A stretch of 49,699 nucleotides of DNA from Roseburia sp. CAG:10041_57 (GCA_001916965.1 MNTL01000070.1:1-49699); one strand, 5' to 3'; counted from the first letter of the stretch, positions 1 through 8,806 are shown. Notes: a model not told the origin generated them from the sequence alone. Made by a program: numbers and translations.

Positions 1-37
1 GATTGATGTGTCAACTATAATTTATAAATTTTTGTTA

Positions 38-87
38 GAGGTTTACCTCATAGTGAACCAATAAGCTTAACTAAGTGACATTGGTTC
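38..87. repeat. Small inverted repeats downstream of the aminotransferase
   Basis: Two perfect inverted repeats are visible: GAGGT-TT-ACCTC at 38-49, and GAACCAAT (55-62) with ATTGGTTC (80-87). Neither is followed by a clear T-run, so they are not convincing intrinsic terminators. They could be a recombination site, an operator or an mRNA 3' end structure. Nothing else is recognisable in the first 121 bases. Confidence 0.35.
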
Positions 88-121
88 TGAATAGTTACTC
101 ATAATAATACATATTTTATCT

Positions 122-1411
122 TTATTTTGCAGTTTCAAGATATTTCTCTACACTGGCAAGCTTTACGCATAATACAAATACTTCGCAGGCTTTCTTCAGG
201 TCATCCGGTGTCGGATAAGAAGGTGCGATACGGATGCTTGTATCCTTAGGGTCGTTCTTATATGGATATGTACTTCCTGCCGGTGTCATGACAACGCCTG
301 CTTCCTTACACAGGGCAACGACACGTTTTGCACATCCTTCAATCGTATCAAAAGCAATGAAATATCCGCCCAGAGGTTTGATCCATGTACCAATCTCCAG
401 TCCACCCAGTTCACTCTCAAGCGTCTCAATGACAGCTTCGAACTTAGGGCGAAGAATTGCTGCATGCTTGTCCATATGTGCATATACACCCTGCGCATCC
501 TTGAAGAATCTTACATGGCGAAGCTGATTGAGCTTATCGTGTCCGATTGTCTGAATTGTCATGGACTTCTTGATTTCTGCTGCATTTGCAGGTGATGTAA
601 TCAGCGCAGCTACACCGGAACCTGGGAAAGTTACCTTGGAAGTAGAACATAATTCATAATAAATATCAGGGTTGCCTGCCTTCTCGCATTCTGTTACGAT
701 ATTTAAGATCTCTGCCTTATGATCAGGATATAAGTGATGAATTGCATATGCATTATCCCAGAAAATTCTAAAGTCAGGAGCTGCCGGTTTCAGGTTGGCA
801 AATCTGCGTACTACTTCATCAGAATATACAACACCGCTTGGATTGGTGTACTTGGGTACATTCCAGATTCCCTTTACAGCCGAATCATTGTTCACATATT
901 TCTCTACCAGATCCATATCAGGGCCATCCTCATTAAGAGGAATATTAATCATCTCTATGCCAAAGCTTTCTGTAATCGCAAAGTGTCTGTCATAACCAGG
1001 TACAGGACATAAGAACTTGATCTTATCCTGCTTACACCATGGTGTATTGCCGCCGATTCCATGGAGCATGGCTCTGGCTACCAGGTCATACATTACATTT
1101 AAGCTGGAATTACCATATACAATAATATGGTCTGTCGGTGCATCCATCAATTCAGAAAATAACTGCTTTGCTTCAGGTATACCGTCCAGTTCACCGTAAT
1201 TTCTTACATCTATGCCCTTGGATGACTTGAAATCTGATGCAGAATTCAATACGTCAAGCATAGGTGCTGACAGATCAAGCTGGTCTGCTCCCGGCTTACC
1301 ACGGGACATATCCAGTGAAATACCGGATGCCTTAATGGTATCGTATTTTGCCTGTAATTCTTTTTGCAATGTTTCCAGCTCTGCCTTGCTTAAATTCTTG
1401 TACGCCTTCAT
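122..1411 (-). CDS. Aspartate aminotransferase, type Ic (PLP-dependent)
   Basis: This 429-residue PLP enzyme should interconvert aspartate and 2-oxoglutarate with oxaloacetate and glutamate in the cytosol. Visible features are the N-terminal DMSRGKP block, the NPSG motif near residue 190 and the PLP-lysine motif STSKVTFPGSG (Lys about 259). The overall pattern matches the Asp_aminotransf/type Ic group (Corynebacterium AspT-like) rather than classical AspC. The frame stays open upstream, but the ATG at 1411 is preferred because GGAG lies six bases before it. A consensus promoter at 1504-1532 gives it its own transcript. Substrate is inferred from family. Confidence 0.85.
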   Translation of the reverse strand: MKAYKNLSKAELETLQKELQAKYDTIKASGISLDMSRGKPGADQLDLSAPMLDVLNSASDFKSSKGIDVRNYGELDGIPEAKQLFSELMDAPTDHIIVYGNSSLNVMYDLVARAMLHGIGGNTPWCKQDKIKFLCPVPGYDRHFAITESFGIEMINIPLNEDGPDMDLVEKYVNNDSAVKGIWNVPKYTNPSGVVYSDEVVRRFANLKPAAPDFRIFWDNAYAIHHLYPDHKAEILNIVTECEKAGNPDIYYELCSTSKVTFPGSGVAALITSPANAAEIKKSMTIQTIGHDKLNQLRHVRFFKDAQGVYAHMDKHAAILRPKFEAVIETLESELGGLEIGTWIKPLGGYFIAFDTIEGCAKRVVALCKEAGVVMTPAGSTYPYKNDPKDTSIRIAPSYPTPDDLKKACEVFVLCVKLASVEKYLETAK

Positions 1412-1503
1412 AATTTTCTCCTCACTTTGCGCCATTTTATCTTCAAATGTTTTTGTCTTTGGGTGACGCACATTTGTCCTTATTACAAAAACTTTCTTAT
1501 GCC

Positions 1504-1532
1504 ATTATAATAACATCAGTCCCAAATGTCAA
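1504..1532 (-). promoter_or_regulatory. Sigma-A promoter of the aminotransferase gene
   Basis: On the minus strand, TTGACA (1527-1532) and TATAAT (1504-1509) are separated by exactly 17 bases. Both hexamers are perfect, predicting strong constitutive transcription starting near 1497. Confidence 0.85.
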
Positions 1533-1562
1533 TTATTTATCATAATTATACAGCGATTTTGT

Positions 1563-2612
1563 TTATTTATGAAATATCTCCCGTGCAGTTTCTACCAGAA
1601 TCAGCAATGTGACGGGTCCCAGAAGGACTCCGCCTATTCCATAATATAATACGCCTGCGTATACAGCGATCAGCATAGCCACAGACGATACCTGCGCGCC
1701 ACTGCCCATAAGTCTTGGCTCCAGTACTTCTCTGATGCACACACAGATCAGATAAGTGATGCCTACGATCACTGCTCCCAATATATGCCCTTCTATTAAT
1801 TGCATGACTGCTATCGGTACAAGCACAATTCCCGTTCCAATAAAAGGCAGCACATCCATGACACCAGCCAGTATTCCATAGAACCAGCCCTCATGTACGC
1901 CCGCTATAGACAGACCTGTCACGGCAGTTATACTGATACACAGCAATATAATGCCCTGTGTCCGTACAAAAGTCTTCATCATGCTGCCTAACTTCTTACC
2001 GATTCTTAAAATAATAGCCAGAATCCTGTCCAGAGCAGGAGAAGCCGCTGCTGCATTCAGAAGTCCCTGCTGCCATCTGTCAATTTCTCTTGCAAATAAT
2101 ACAACGCATATAAAACTGACCAGCAGAAAAGTACATAATTTGCCAATGCCAATTACATACTGAATTGTCTTTGTAACCAGCGAACCACTCTGTACACCCA
2201 TTGCCTTTGTAATATCATAGAATCGATTTTCCAGCCAGATATACAGTATACCGTCCTTCAGTCCCATATAGTTCTCAATCTGCCCACAGCAGCTCTGTAC
2301 GAAATCTCCACACGCCTGCTCTACTCTGCCAAGATTGCCTATCAGAGTCTGCGCCTTGCTCATCATGAAAGTTCCAAGACCAACAAACACAAGGGCAATA
2401 ACAAGCAGCAGAATGAACACAATACCCCCTGCCATGATTCCTCTGCCCTTCTTATCTGCCCTCCCCTTTCTGATAAAAGAGGCATGTAATGGAACAACCG
2501 TAATCAATGCCACCGCAAAAGGCAGAAAATACGGCAGTACATATTTCATAATCCATAGAATTATAATAGAAATCATTCCAAACAATATAATCTGTCCATA
2601 ATCCTTACGCAT
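1563..2612 (-). CDS. AI-2E family transporter, YtvI-like integral membrane protein
   Basis: This polytopic membrane protein of about 349 residues belongs to the AI-2E transporter family (PF01594). The pattern is two N-terminal hydrophobic segments, a soluble middle part and a C-terminal cluster with FIGTGIVLVPIA, a conserved ILEP-like REVLEPRLMG block and GGVLLGPVTLL. Sporulation YtvI is a close architectural match, but the substrate is unknown. The start is uncertain. The ATG at 2612 sits directly behind the T-run of a hairpin with only a distant GGGAAG, and an in-frame ATG at 2639 lies inside the hairpin loop with no ribosome site. It follows mntP on the same strand. Confidence 0.75.
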   Translation of the reverse strand: MRKDYGQIILFGMISIIILWIMKYVLPYFLPFAVALITVVPLHASFIRKGRADKKGRGIMAGGIVFILLLVIALVFVGLGTFMMSKAQTLIGNLGRVEQACGDFVQSCCGQIENYMGLKDGILYIWLENRFYDITKAMGVQSGSLVTKTIQYVIGIGKLCTFLLVSFICVVLFAREIDRWQQGLLNAAAASPALDRILAIILRIGKKLGSMMKTFVRTQGIILLCISITAVTGLSIAGVHEGWFYGILAGVMDVLPFIGTGIVLVPIAVMQLIEGHILGAVIVGITYLICVCIREVLEPRLMGSGAQVSSVAMLIAVYAGVLYYGIGGVLLGPVTLLILVETAREIFHK

Positions 2613-2655
2613 AAAAAAACCACACTTCCCTATATTCATAGAGTTAGTATGGTTT
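2613..2655 (-). terminator. Intrinsic terminator after mntP, abutting the next gene
   Basis: On the minus strand, AAACCATACT (2646-2655) pairs with AGTGTGGTTT (one G-U) across a 19-base loop, followed by seven T. It ends mntP transcription immediately before the likely ATG of the YtvI-like gene, so read-through would be needed for co-expression unless that gene has its own promoter. Confidence 0.65.
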
Positions 2656-2675
2656 CTTTGCTGATTTCTATTCGA

Positions 2676-3245
2676 TTATAAGATTCCAAAGTGCTGCAGG
2701 ATGATCTTTACACCCAGAAGAATCAGGATAATACCTCCTGCCAGTTCTGCTTTTGCCTTATATTTGGTTCCAAATACATTACCGACTTTTACACCTGCCG
2801 CTGACAGACTGAATGTAATCACTCCGATGAAAAGTACTGCAGGAACGATCATGCTTCCGATCTCCATACAAGCAAAGGACACACCAACTGCAAAGGCATC
2901 AATACTTGTTGCAACTGCCAATACGAACATTTCCTTCACGCCAAGGGAAGCATCTGCCTCTTCTTCCTCTTCCTTGGATAAAGCTTCCTTGATCATATTT
3001 GCTCCGATCAAAGCCAGAAGCACAAATGCGATCCAGTCTGATACCGCATTTACAAATCTTGCAAAAGTCGTACCGAGTAAATATCCAAGTGTCGGCATCA
3101 ATGCCTGGAATCCACCAAACCATGCACCCACAATAACAGCCTGCTTAACTGTAAGCTTCTTCATTGCAAGTCCCTTGCAGATAGACACCGCAAAAGCATC
3201 CATTGACAGTCCTACTGCCAAAAGAAATAACGTTAATAAATCCAT
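2676..3245 (-). CDS. mntP: Manganese efflux pump MntP
   Basis: This 189-residue membrane protein has six predicted helices and the two internally repeated MntP signatures, GLSMDAFAVSICKG (near residue 13) and ATSIDAFAVGVSFA (near residue 112). Each contributes the conserved membrane Asp used in Mn(II) export. An acidic EEEEE linker joins the halves. Length matches the family. GGAGG lies ten bases before the ATG. The leader upstream resembles a yybP-ykoY manganese riboswitch, which supports the Mn role: excess Mn would raise expression and the pump would relieve toxicity. Confidence 0.92.
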   Translation of the reverse strand: MDLLTLFLLAVGLSMDAFAVSICKGLAMKKLTVKQAVIVGAWFGGFQALMPTLGYLLGTTFARFVNAVSDWIAFVLLALIGANMIKEALSKEEEEEADASLGVKEMFVLAVATSIDAFAVGVSFACMEIGSMIVPAVLFIGVITFSLSAAGVKVGNVFGTKYKAKAELAGGIILILLGVKIILQHFGIL

Positions 3246-3283
3246 ATTCTCTTTTCCTCCATACTTGCGGCCACAGGTGCCAC

Positions 3284-3435
3284 CCCGCGACCTTTATCAC
3301 ACAGCCAAACTCTGAGGTATATCATAATTGGAACAAGAAAGGGTACAGCCCTTACTAAGCTGTACCCTTGTATGATCTGTATGTTGACTTATCGCGCCCC
3401 TGTGCCTTACTGAACGCCAACTACTCCCTCACGAG
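3284..3435 (-). ncRNA. yybP-ykoY (manganese) riboswitch candidate
   Basis: The leader carries GGGAGTAG (minus strand, 3421-3428) flanked by a closing stem CTCGTGA/TCGCGGG (3429-3435 with 3284-3290). A CCTCAGAG block (3310-3317) resembles the second conserved loop. A strong hairpin (about 3331-3363, arms GGGTACAGC/GCTGTACCC) lies between them. This arrangement and its position upstream of mntP fit the Mn-sensing class. No T-run terminator follows, so control is probably translational. Assignment is by eye; an Infernal search with RF00080 would decide. Confidence 0.65.
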
Positions 3436-3447
3436 TTATAACCCATA

Positions 3448-3475
3448 TTATAAGGAAGGAAGCATATACTGTCAA
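3448..3475 (-). promoter_or_regulatory. Sigma-A promoter of mntP
   Basis: Perfect TTGACA (3470-3475) and TATAAT (3448-3453) with a 17-base spacer on the minus strand. The -35 box directly follows the stop region of bioY. Predicted start near 3441, just upstream of the riboswitch candidate. Confidence 0.85.
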
Positions 3476-3478
3476 GCT

Positions 3479-4063
3479 CTAATTCAATCCTGCTCTCTTC
3501 AACTGCTTACGGATAATCGGACCTGCTATCATTGCAATGATGATCTTAACAAGATCTCCTGGGATAAAAGGTATTACACCTGCCGCAAGAGCTGCTCCGA
3601 AGCCCATATGTGCTGTAAATGCAAGCCACGCGGTTCCAAAGACATAGCATACTGCTGTTCCAAGTACCATGCCGATGAAATGCATGTAAATCTTCTTCTC
3701 CCATTTCTCAATAAAAAGACCGCAGATCAGTGCCATAAAAATGAAGCCGATCAGATATCCGCCTGTAGGTCCAAAGAGCTTACCTGCACCGCCTGTAAAG
3801 GCTGAGAAAACAGGAAGTCCGACCAGTCCCAATAATAAATAGATACAGTAGCTTATCGTTCCTCTCTTCATGCCCAATACATATATTGCAAAATAAACTG
3901 CCAGATTGGTCAAAGATATAGGAACCGGGCTTACCGGAATTGCCAGGGATAAAGGTCCTAAAATACATGTAACTGCTGCCATAACACCGATCAGTGCCAT
4001 TGTTTTTGTCTTATTGGCAGAAGAACCGGCTGTTCTTACTTCTGTGTTTGTGCTCATAATCAT
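3479..4063 (-). CDS. bioY: Biotin ECF transporter substrate-binding protein BioY
   Basis: This 194-residue membrane S-component captures biotin for uptake with a shared ECF module, whose genes are not in this window. Family motifs are visible: PISLTNLAVYFAIYVLG, LLGLVGLPVFSAFTGG and GPTGGYLIGFI, followed by the FIPGDLVKI loop near the C terminus. The ATG at 4063 has GGGAGG five bases upstream; longer in-frame extensions would run through the operator hairpin. The promoter and a BirA-like inverted repeat immediately upstream indicate biotin-dependent repression. Confidence 0.93.
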   Translation of the reverse strand: MIMSTNTEVRTAGSSANKTKTMALIGVMAAVTCILGPLSLAIPVSPVPISLTNLAVYFAIYVLGMKRGTISYCIYLLLGLVGLPVFSAFTGGAGKLFGPTGGYLIGFIFMALICGLFIEKWEKKIYMHFIGMVLGTAVCYVFGTAWLAFTAHMGFGAALAAGVIPFIPGDLVKIIIAMIAGPIIRKQLKRAGLN

Positions 4064-4064
4064 G

Positions 4065-4119
4065 AAAACCTCCCATTGTAAATTTACCACACGACTAATA
4101 GTTTACAATGAGAGGTTTT
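4065..4119 (-). promoter_or_regulatory. BirA-like operator extended into a ribosome-site hairpin
   Basis: Eighteen-base arms (4065-4082 and 4102-4119) are complementary apart from one position that becomes a G-U pair in RNA. The inner core CATTGTAAA/TTTACAATG resembles the Firmicute BirA site. The outer part pairs CCTC with the GGAGG ribosome site of bioY. The site also covers the promoter -10, so it could act as a DNA operator and as an mRNA hairpin. Confidence 0.7.
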
Positions 4120-4128
4120 AATTGTCAA
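4100..4128 (-). promoter_or_regulatory. bioY promoter overlapping the operator
   Basis: TTGACA (4123-4128) and TAAACT (4100-4105) are 17 bases apart on the minus strand. The -10 overlaps the inverted repeat, consistent with steric repression by a biotin-loaded BirA. Confidence 0.7.
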
Positions 4129-4156
4129 CCGTATTATTTTATAAGGTTAACATTTC

Positions 4157-6154
4157 TTAACGTCCATATTTGTTTTTTACAAAAAGCTGTACTTCATAAG
4201 GCTTCAGATATTCTTCCCGTTCACCTTCAAGAAGCCTATAGGTATCGTTCAGATGATATACCTTCTCTTCATTTGTATGGTTGATCACGAACAGCCATAC
4301 CTGACCATCACTTTCCCTGGTCATCAGTTCTACACCATCCTGTGCCGTACCCAGCCTCTCCACATCACTTTCCTGTGTAAAGTACTCTACCAGTTCATCC
4401 ATCAGTTCTGCACCAGGCTGTGTGCCTACATACCATGCTTTGCCCTGTCCATACACATTCTCAGTCACTGCCGGAGTCTGCTTATAGAAGCTTGTGGTAT
4501 ATTCTGCGATCATCTTCGCATCTGTAAGGGTAATAATATCAGCCCATTTGGATACAGGATATTCCCTCTTCCCAAAGAGCACCTGGCATTCCTTTGAGAA
4601 AAGACAATCATACTCTGGAATCTCAATACCACACAGATCACCTAATCTGCCCGGTAATTCTCTGTCAGTCATACAGATATTGTTCGCATCCTTGACTCCT
4701 GCGCGCATATCCAGAACCAGATGTCCACCGGCTTCTACATAGTCTATATAATGCTGCTCCAGCTCCGGCGTCATAAGATACTGTAATGGTGCAATAACCA
4801 GCTTGTACTGTGACAGATCATCGCTGTCCTGTACAAAATCCACTGGAATCTTCTTATCATAAAATGCCTTGTAATATTTCTTCAAATGCTCTACATAGCG
4901 CAGATCCGGATGATTGGGCTGAATCTGGAAAGCATAATTTTGTCTGAAGGAATGTACAATGGCTACCTCTGGTTTCGGCATAGCACCTTCAAATTCATCC
5001 ATATGTGGCGCAAATGTATGAATCAGCTTCTTGGCTTCTTCATAGGTTCTGCCCGGTCTTCCACTGTGTCCCAGAATACCATGCCAATACTGCTCTGTAC
5101 CCATCGCGCAGGCTCTCCAGCGGAAGAATACAACTGCATCTGCACCATGCGCTACAGACTGCATTGCCCATACTGACATCTGACCAGGATCCAGTGCTCT
5201 CGCCATGGTTCCCCAGCCGGCGATTCCTGCCTGCTGTTCCATAATCCAGAATGGTTTCTTCTTATAGCTTCTGACTACATCATGGCTGGCTGCAATATCG
5301 CTGTCCGGCTGATGAGGCTGCTCCTGCCAGTAACCCGCAGGATAGATATCGTTGGATACAAAATCCAGCAGCTCACCTAGATCGTAATAATTTACCTTAT
5401 CATCAAAGCACATATAATTATGTGTGATAAAATGATTCGGACAATTCTCCCTGATAATATCTGCCTGCCATTTGGCAAAATCAACGATCAGATCAGAACA
5501 GAAGCATTTCCAGTCCAGCATGGCAGATGGATTCTCGCCTACTGCGGTAATCAATGGTGTACTGATCTGTGAAAAAGTATTATAGCCCTGACTCCAGAAT
5601 GCAGTACCCCACGCATCATTCAAAGTCTCAATGTCACCATATTTCTTCTCCAGCCACTGTTGAAAGCGTGCTTTACAGGAATCACACATACACAGATCCC
5701 CATGAGAATTACCCAGTTCATTATCAATCTGCCATCCAATTACACCCGGATTATTGGCAAATCTTTGTGACATATGTGTCACAAATCGTTTGATATGGGC
5801 ACGATATGTCGGATTGGACTGACAGTCATGATGTCTGCCGCCAAAGTGTCTGACACGCCCCTGTGTATCAATTGGCTGTATCTCCGGATTCTTCTCAATG
5901 ATCCACGCCGGAGGTGCTGCTGTTGGTGTACCAAGAATTGTCTTGATTCCATGCTTGTCCAGAAGTGCTATCGCTTCCTCAAGCCATTCAAAATGGAACT
6001 CGCCTTCTCTCGGTTCCATCTTAAACCATGAGAACTCTGCCATTCTCACAACCTGAACACCCATCTCCTGCATTAATTCAGTATCTGTCTCCCATCTTTC
6101 TCTTGGCCAGTGCTCCGGATAATAATCCACCCCAAAATGAATTCCCATAATCAT
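4157..6154 (-). CDS. Beta-galactosidase, glycoside hydrolase family 42
   Basis: This 665-residue GH42 enzyme hydrolyses terminal beta-galactosides. The acid/base is Glu146 in WQIDNELG and the nucleophile is Glu306 in WIMEQQAG. Cys111, Cys155, Cys157 and Cys160 reproduce the spacing of the GH42 zinc site. The N-terminal TIM barrel opens with FGVDYYPEHW; a glutamine-amidotransferase-like trimerisation domain and a small beta C-terminal domain follow. No signal peptide is present, so it is cytoplasmic and acts on imported sugars. It starts 16 bases after the nucleosidase gene and is probably the last gene of the luxS operon. An ATG two codons downstream (6148) is an equally good start. Confidence 0.93.
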   Translation of the reverse strand: MIMGIHFGVDYYPEHWPRERWETDTELMQEMGVQVVRMAEFSWFKMEPREGEFHFEWLEEAIALLDKHGIKTILGTPTAAPPAWIIEKNPEIQPIDTQGRVRHFGGRHHDCQSNPTYRAHIKRFVTHMSQRFANNPGVIGWQIDNELGNSHGDLCMCDSCKARFQQWLEKKYGDIETLNDAWGTAFWSQGYNTFSQISTPLITAVGENPSAMLDWKCFCSDLIVDFAKWQADIIRENCPNHFITHNYMCFDDKVNYYDLGELLDFVSNDIYPAGYWQEQPHQPDSDIAASHDVVRSYKKKPFWIMEQQAGIAGWGTMARALDPGQMSVWAMQSVAHGADAVVFFRWRACAMGTEQYWHGILGHSGRPGRTYEEAKKLIHTFAPHMDEFEGAMPKPEVAIVHSFRQNYAFQIQPNHPDLRYVEHLKKYYKAFYDKKIPVDFVQDSDDLSQYKLVIAPLQYLMTPELEQHYIDYVEAGGHLVLDMRAGVKDANNICMTDRELPGRLGDLCGIEIPEYDCLFSKECQVLFGKREYPVSKWADIITLTDAKMIAEYTTSFYKQTPAVTENVYGQGKAWYVGTQPGAELMDELVEYFTQESDVERLGTAQDGVELMTRESDGQVWLFVINHTNEEKVYHLNDTYRLLEGEREEYLKPYEVQLFVKNKYGR

Positions 6155-6170
6155 ACCTGCCTTTTTATTA

Positions 6171-6869
6171 TTATAATCTTTTTACAAGATTCTCTACTAA
6201 TTTTGCTGAATGTGCTGCTGCTGCGCGTTCAAATTCAGGATAATCCATATGTGCGCTTCCATCTGCCTTGTCAGAGATAGCACGAATTACCACATAAGGA
6301 ATTTCGTTCAGGAAAGCTGCGTGTGCAATGGCTGCGCCTTCCATCTCTGTGCAGGAACCATCGAAAAGGTCAATGAGCTTATTCTTGATCTCTTCCCCTG
6401 AAATAAACTGATCTCCACTGAGAACTCTGCCCTCATATACGTTGATATCAGGATTTACTTCCCTGCATACTTCAATTGCTGCCTCTACCAGCTGTCTGTC
6501 AGCTTTGAAGAAGGACTCCTTCATCTGAGGGATAATACCCTGCTTATAACCAAGTGCTGTAACATCCATATCATGCTCACACGCATCTGTAGATACTACA
6601 ATGTCGCCAATATTGATCTCTGCACGAAGAGAACCTGCTACACCTGTATTGATGACTGCATCTACCTGAAACAGGTCTGCAAGTATCTGTACACAGATTC
6701 CCGCATTGACTTTACCGATACCACACTGCACAATGACAACGTCCTTGCCTCTTAGCATACCTTCATAGAACTTCATGGAAGCCTTCTCTATGATATTCTT
6801 CACATCCATTTGTTCCTTGAGGGCTTCTACCTCCAGCTCCATTGCGCCAATAATTCCAATTTTCTTCAT
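6171..6869 (-). CDS. mtnN: 5'-methylthioadenosine/S-adenosylhomocysteine nucleosidase
   Basis: This 232-residue cytosolic enzyme cleaves adenine from MTA and SAH; the S-ribosylhomocysteine formed is the LuxS substrate. Visible are the N-terminal IGIIGAMELEVE with the conserved Glu, the phosphorylase-fold VINTGVAGSL block, the CTEMEGAAIAHAA substrate-contact segment and the catalytic Asp in AISDKADG. Length is typical. It lies directly downstream of luxS, placing the two consecutive steps of the activated methyl cycle and AI-2 production in one transcript. Confidence 0.95.
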   Translation of the reverse strand: MKKIGIIGAMELEVEALKEQMDVKNIIEKASMKFYEGMLRGKDVVIVQCGIGKVNAGICVQILADLFQVDAVINTGVAGSLRAEINIGDIVVSTDACEHDMDVTALGYKQGIIPQMKESFFKADRQLVEAAIEVCREVNPDINVYEGRVLSGDQFISGEEIKNKLIDLFDGSCTEMEGAAIAHAAFLNEIPYVVIRAISDKADGSAHMDYPEFERAAAAHSAKLVENLVKRL

Positions 6870-6907
6870 CCTTATGTTCTTACCTTTCTCTTGATTACGT
6901 TCTATTC

Positions 6908-7387
6908 TTATTCAGGATATACCAATCTGTCCGGCTTGATATCATACAGTACGTTATCCAGATAACGCTTCGCCAGATAATTAGCCATACCCAGATTCAT
7001 ATCCAGATAGTTACCGCAGTCCTTAGGTGCCGCTCCCGGTACTTCTCCCTTGAAATCTCTGATAAATTCATACATCTCAACCATTAAAGGAATGATGTCC
7101 TTTGACTCATAATCTCCTGCCAGCAACAGATAAAAACCTGTACGGCAGCCCATCGGTCCAAAGTAAATCGTCTTGGAACCATATTCTGCATGGTTTCTTA
7201 AAAAAGTCGCAGCCAGATGCTCAATTGTATGCATCTCTGCTGTGTTCATGACCGGCTCTTCATTCGGAGAAGTCATTCTCAGGTCAAACGTAGTGATCGT
7301 ATTCTCCCCTACCTTGTCTTTTCTTGATACATAGACACCCGGTTGTAACTTAATGTGATCAATTGTAAAGCTTGCTATCTTTTCCAT
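6908..7387 (-). CDS. luxS: S-ribosylhomocysteine lyase LuxS
   Basis: This 159-residue metalloenzyme splits S-ribosylhomocysteine into homocysteine and the AI-2 precursor DPD. Metal ligands are His53 and His57 in HTIEHLAATFLRN and Cys124 in DCGNY; Glu56 and Cys81 (GPMGCRTG) are the catalytic residues. The ATG at 7387 is chosen over one four codons upstream, because the upstream ATG lies directly against the AAAGG ribosome site while this one is properly spaced. It is followed by mtnN. Confidence 0.96.
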   Translation of the reverse strand: MEKIASFTIDHIKLQPGVYVSRKDKVGENTITTFDLRMTSPNEEPVMNTAEMHTIEHLAATFLRNHAEYGSKTIYFGPMGCRTGFYLLLAGDYESKDIIPLMVEMYEFIRDFKGEVPGAAPKDCGNYLDMNLGMANYLAKRYLDNVLYDIKPDRLVYPE

Positions 7388-7415
7388 CTTAATACCCATC
7401 CTTTCTAATCTTTCT

Positions 7416-8759
7416 TTATGCAGTCCGTAATACTGCCATTTGTTTATGATAAATTACCTTGAAATAAATCATTTCCACGATTGCTGTGATGCTCCAGGAG
7501 AATACATACAACAGATACAGTGATGGTATTGTCTTAAAGTAGGCAAATATCGTATATACCCAGATAATTCTGAATACGCAGGAACCCATAATGACAATGA
7601 TTGTTGGAACCACGCTCTTGCCAAGACCTCTGGAGGCTGCAATGGTGGCATCCATAAAAGCTGAGATACAATAGCTGAAGCCCATGATTCCCAGTCTCTT
7701 CATACCGGCATCCACTACTGCCTGTTCTGTTGTAAACAATGACAGGAACTGCGTACCGAATATTTCAAGCGTCACTCCGATTACCAGACCAATGCCAAAG
7801 GAGTATGCCAGACTCACAAAGTAACTGTTACGTACTCTTTCCTTATTACCTGCGCCATAATTCTGTCCTATGAAACTGCTGCATGCTGTATAGAAAGCAG
7901 CCATCACATCATATACCAGTCCATCTGCATTGGCTGCCGCAGAATTACCGGCTACCATCGTTGCATCGAAGCTGTTCACACCAAACTGGATGAACAGGTT
8001 GGCAACCTGGAATATAGCATACTGAATCGCTGACGGCACACCGATACTGAGAATCATACCCGCCTTCTGGCTATTCGGCTTAAGCATCGACAATTTCAAT
8101 CCATATATCTCTTTTGTCATAAAAAGTGCACGCAGAATCAATATGGCTGAAGTATACTGCGAAATGATACTTGCCAGTGCCACACCTGCTACATCCAGCT
8201 TGCATACGATAACGAAGAACAGATTCAATATAATATTGATGACTCCTGCTGTTGCCAGATAATAAAGAGGTTTCTTCGTATTACCCACAGCGCTGAATAC
8301 TGCATTACCAAAGTTATAGATTGCAAGTGCAGGCATACCCAAAAAATAAATTCTCAGATACAGCGCTGCACCCTCTATCAGTTCATCCTTCGTGTGCAAC
8401 AGTTCCAGAATCCCATTTGCAAAGAGTAAACCCAGTGCCATAATGAGAATTCCTGTCAAAAGACAGATAATAACTGCTGTATGTGTTGTTTCCTGTACGT
8501 CTTTTTCCTTTTTGGCTCCATAGAATCTGGCTGCCAGTACATTTACACCACCTGCCATTCCTATCAGAAGACCTGTAAATAAAGTAACCAGCGTTGTTGT
8601 AGAACCTACAGCTCCCAACGCAATAGAGCCTGCAAATCGTCCAACAACAGCTACATCTGCCATGTTGAACAATACCTGTAGTACATTTGATATCATCAAA
8701 GGAAAACTGAAAACAAGTATCTGTTTCCAGAGATTTCCTTTTGTTAAATCCTGTTCCAT
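7416..8759 (-). CDS. MATE family multidrug/sodium antiporter
   Basis: This 447-residue protein has twelve predicted membrane segments in two homologous halves. The MATE start (LTKGNLWKQILVFSFPLMISNVLQVLFNMADVAVVG is read in pieces around residues 5-40) and LGAVGSTTTL are typical. Members export cationic drugs or metabolites using a Na+ or H+ gradient. A GAGG site lies six bases before the ATG. It sits between a hydroxyacid dehydrogenase and luxS in the same direction. Substrate unknown; export of an operon-derived metabolite is possible but unsupported. Confidence 0.9.
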   Translation of the reverse strand: MEQDLTKGNLWKQILVFSFPLMISNVLQVLFNMADVAVVGRFAGSIALGAVGSTTTLVTLFTGLLIGMAGGVNVLAARFYGAKKEKDVQETTHTAVIICLLTGILIMALGLLFANGILELLHTKDELIEGAALYLRIYFLGMPALAIYNFGNAVFSAVGNTKKPLYYLATAGVINIILNLFFVIVCKLDVAGVALASIISQYTSAILILRALFMTKEIYGLKLSMLKPNSQKAGMILSIGVPSAIQYAIFQVANLFIQFGVNSFDATMVAGNSAAANADGLVYDVMAAFYTACSSFIGQNYGAGNKERVRNSYFVSLAYSFGIGLVIGVTLEIFGTQFLSLFTTEQAVVDAGMKRLGIMGFSYCISAFMDATIAASRGLGKSVVPTIIVIMGSCVFRIIWVYTIFAYFKTIPSLYLLYVFSWSITAIVEMIYFKVIYHKQMAVLRTA

Positions 8760-8806
8760 GATAATCCTCGTATCTTTTGATAATATATACTATTCAGAAT
8801 AGTTAG

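Noticed and set aside
3265..3300. T-box before mntP
   Set aside because: GGGTGGCACC resembles the T-box core, but no terminator, specifier loop or amino-acid gene is present, and mntP is a classic Mn-riboswitch target.
2701..3315. Long plus-strand open frame opposite mntP
   Set aside because: It is the mirror of a clearly coding membrane gene and has no ribosome site or recognisable protein pattern.
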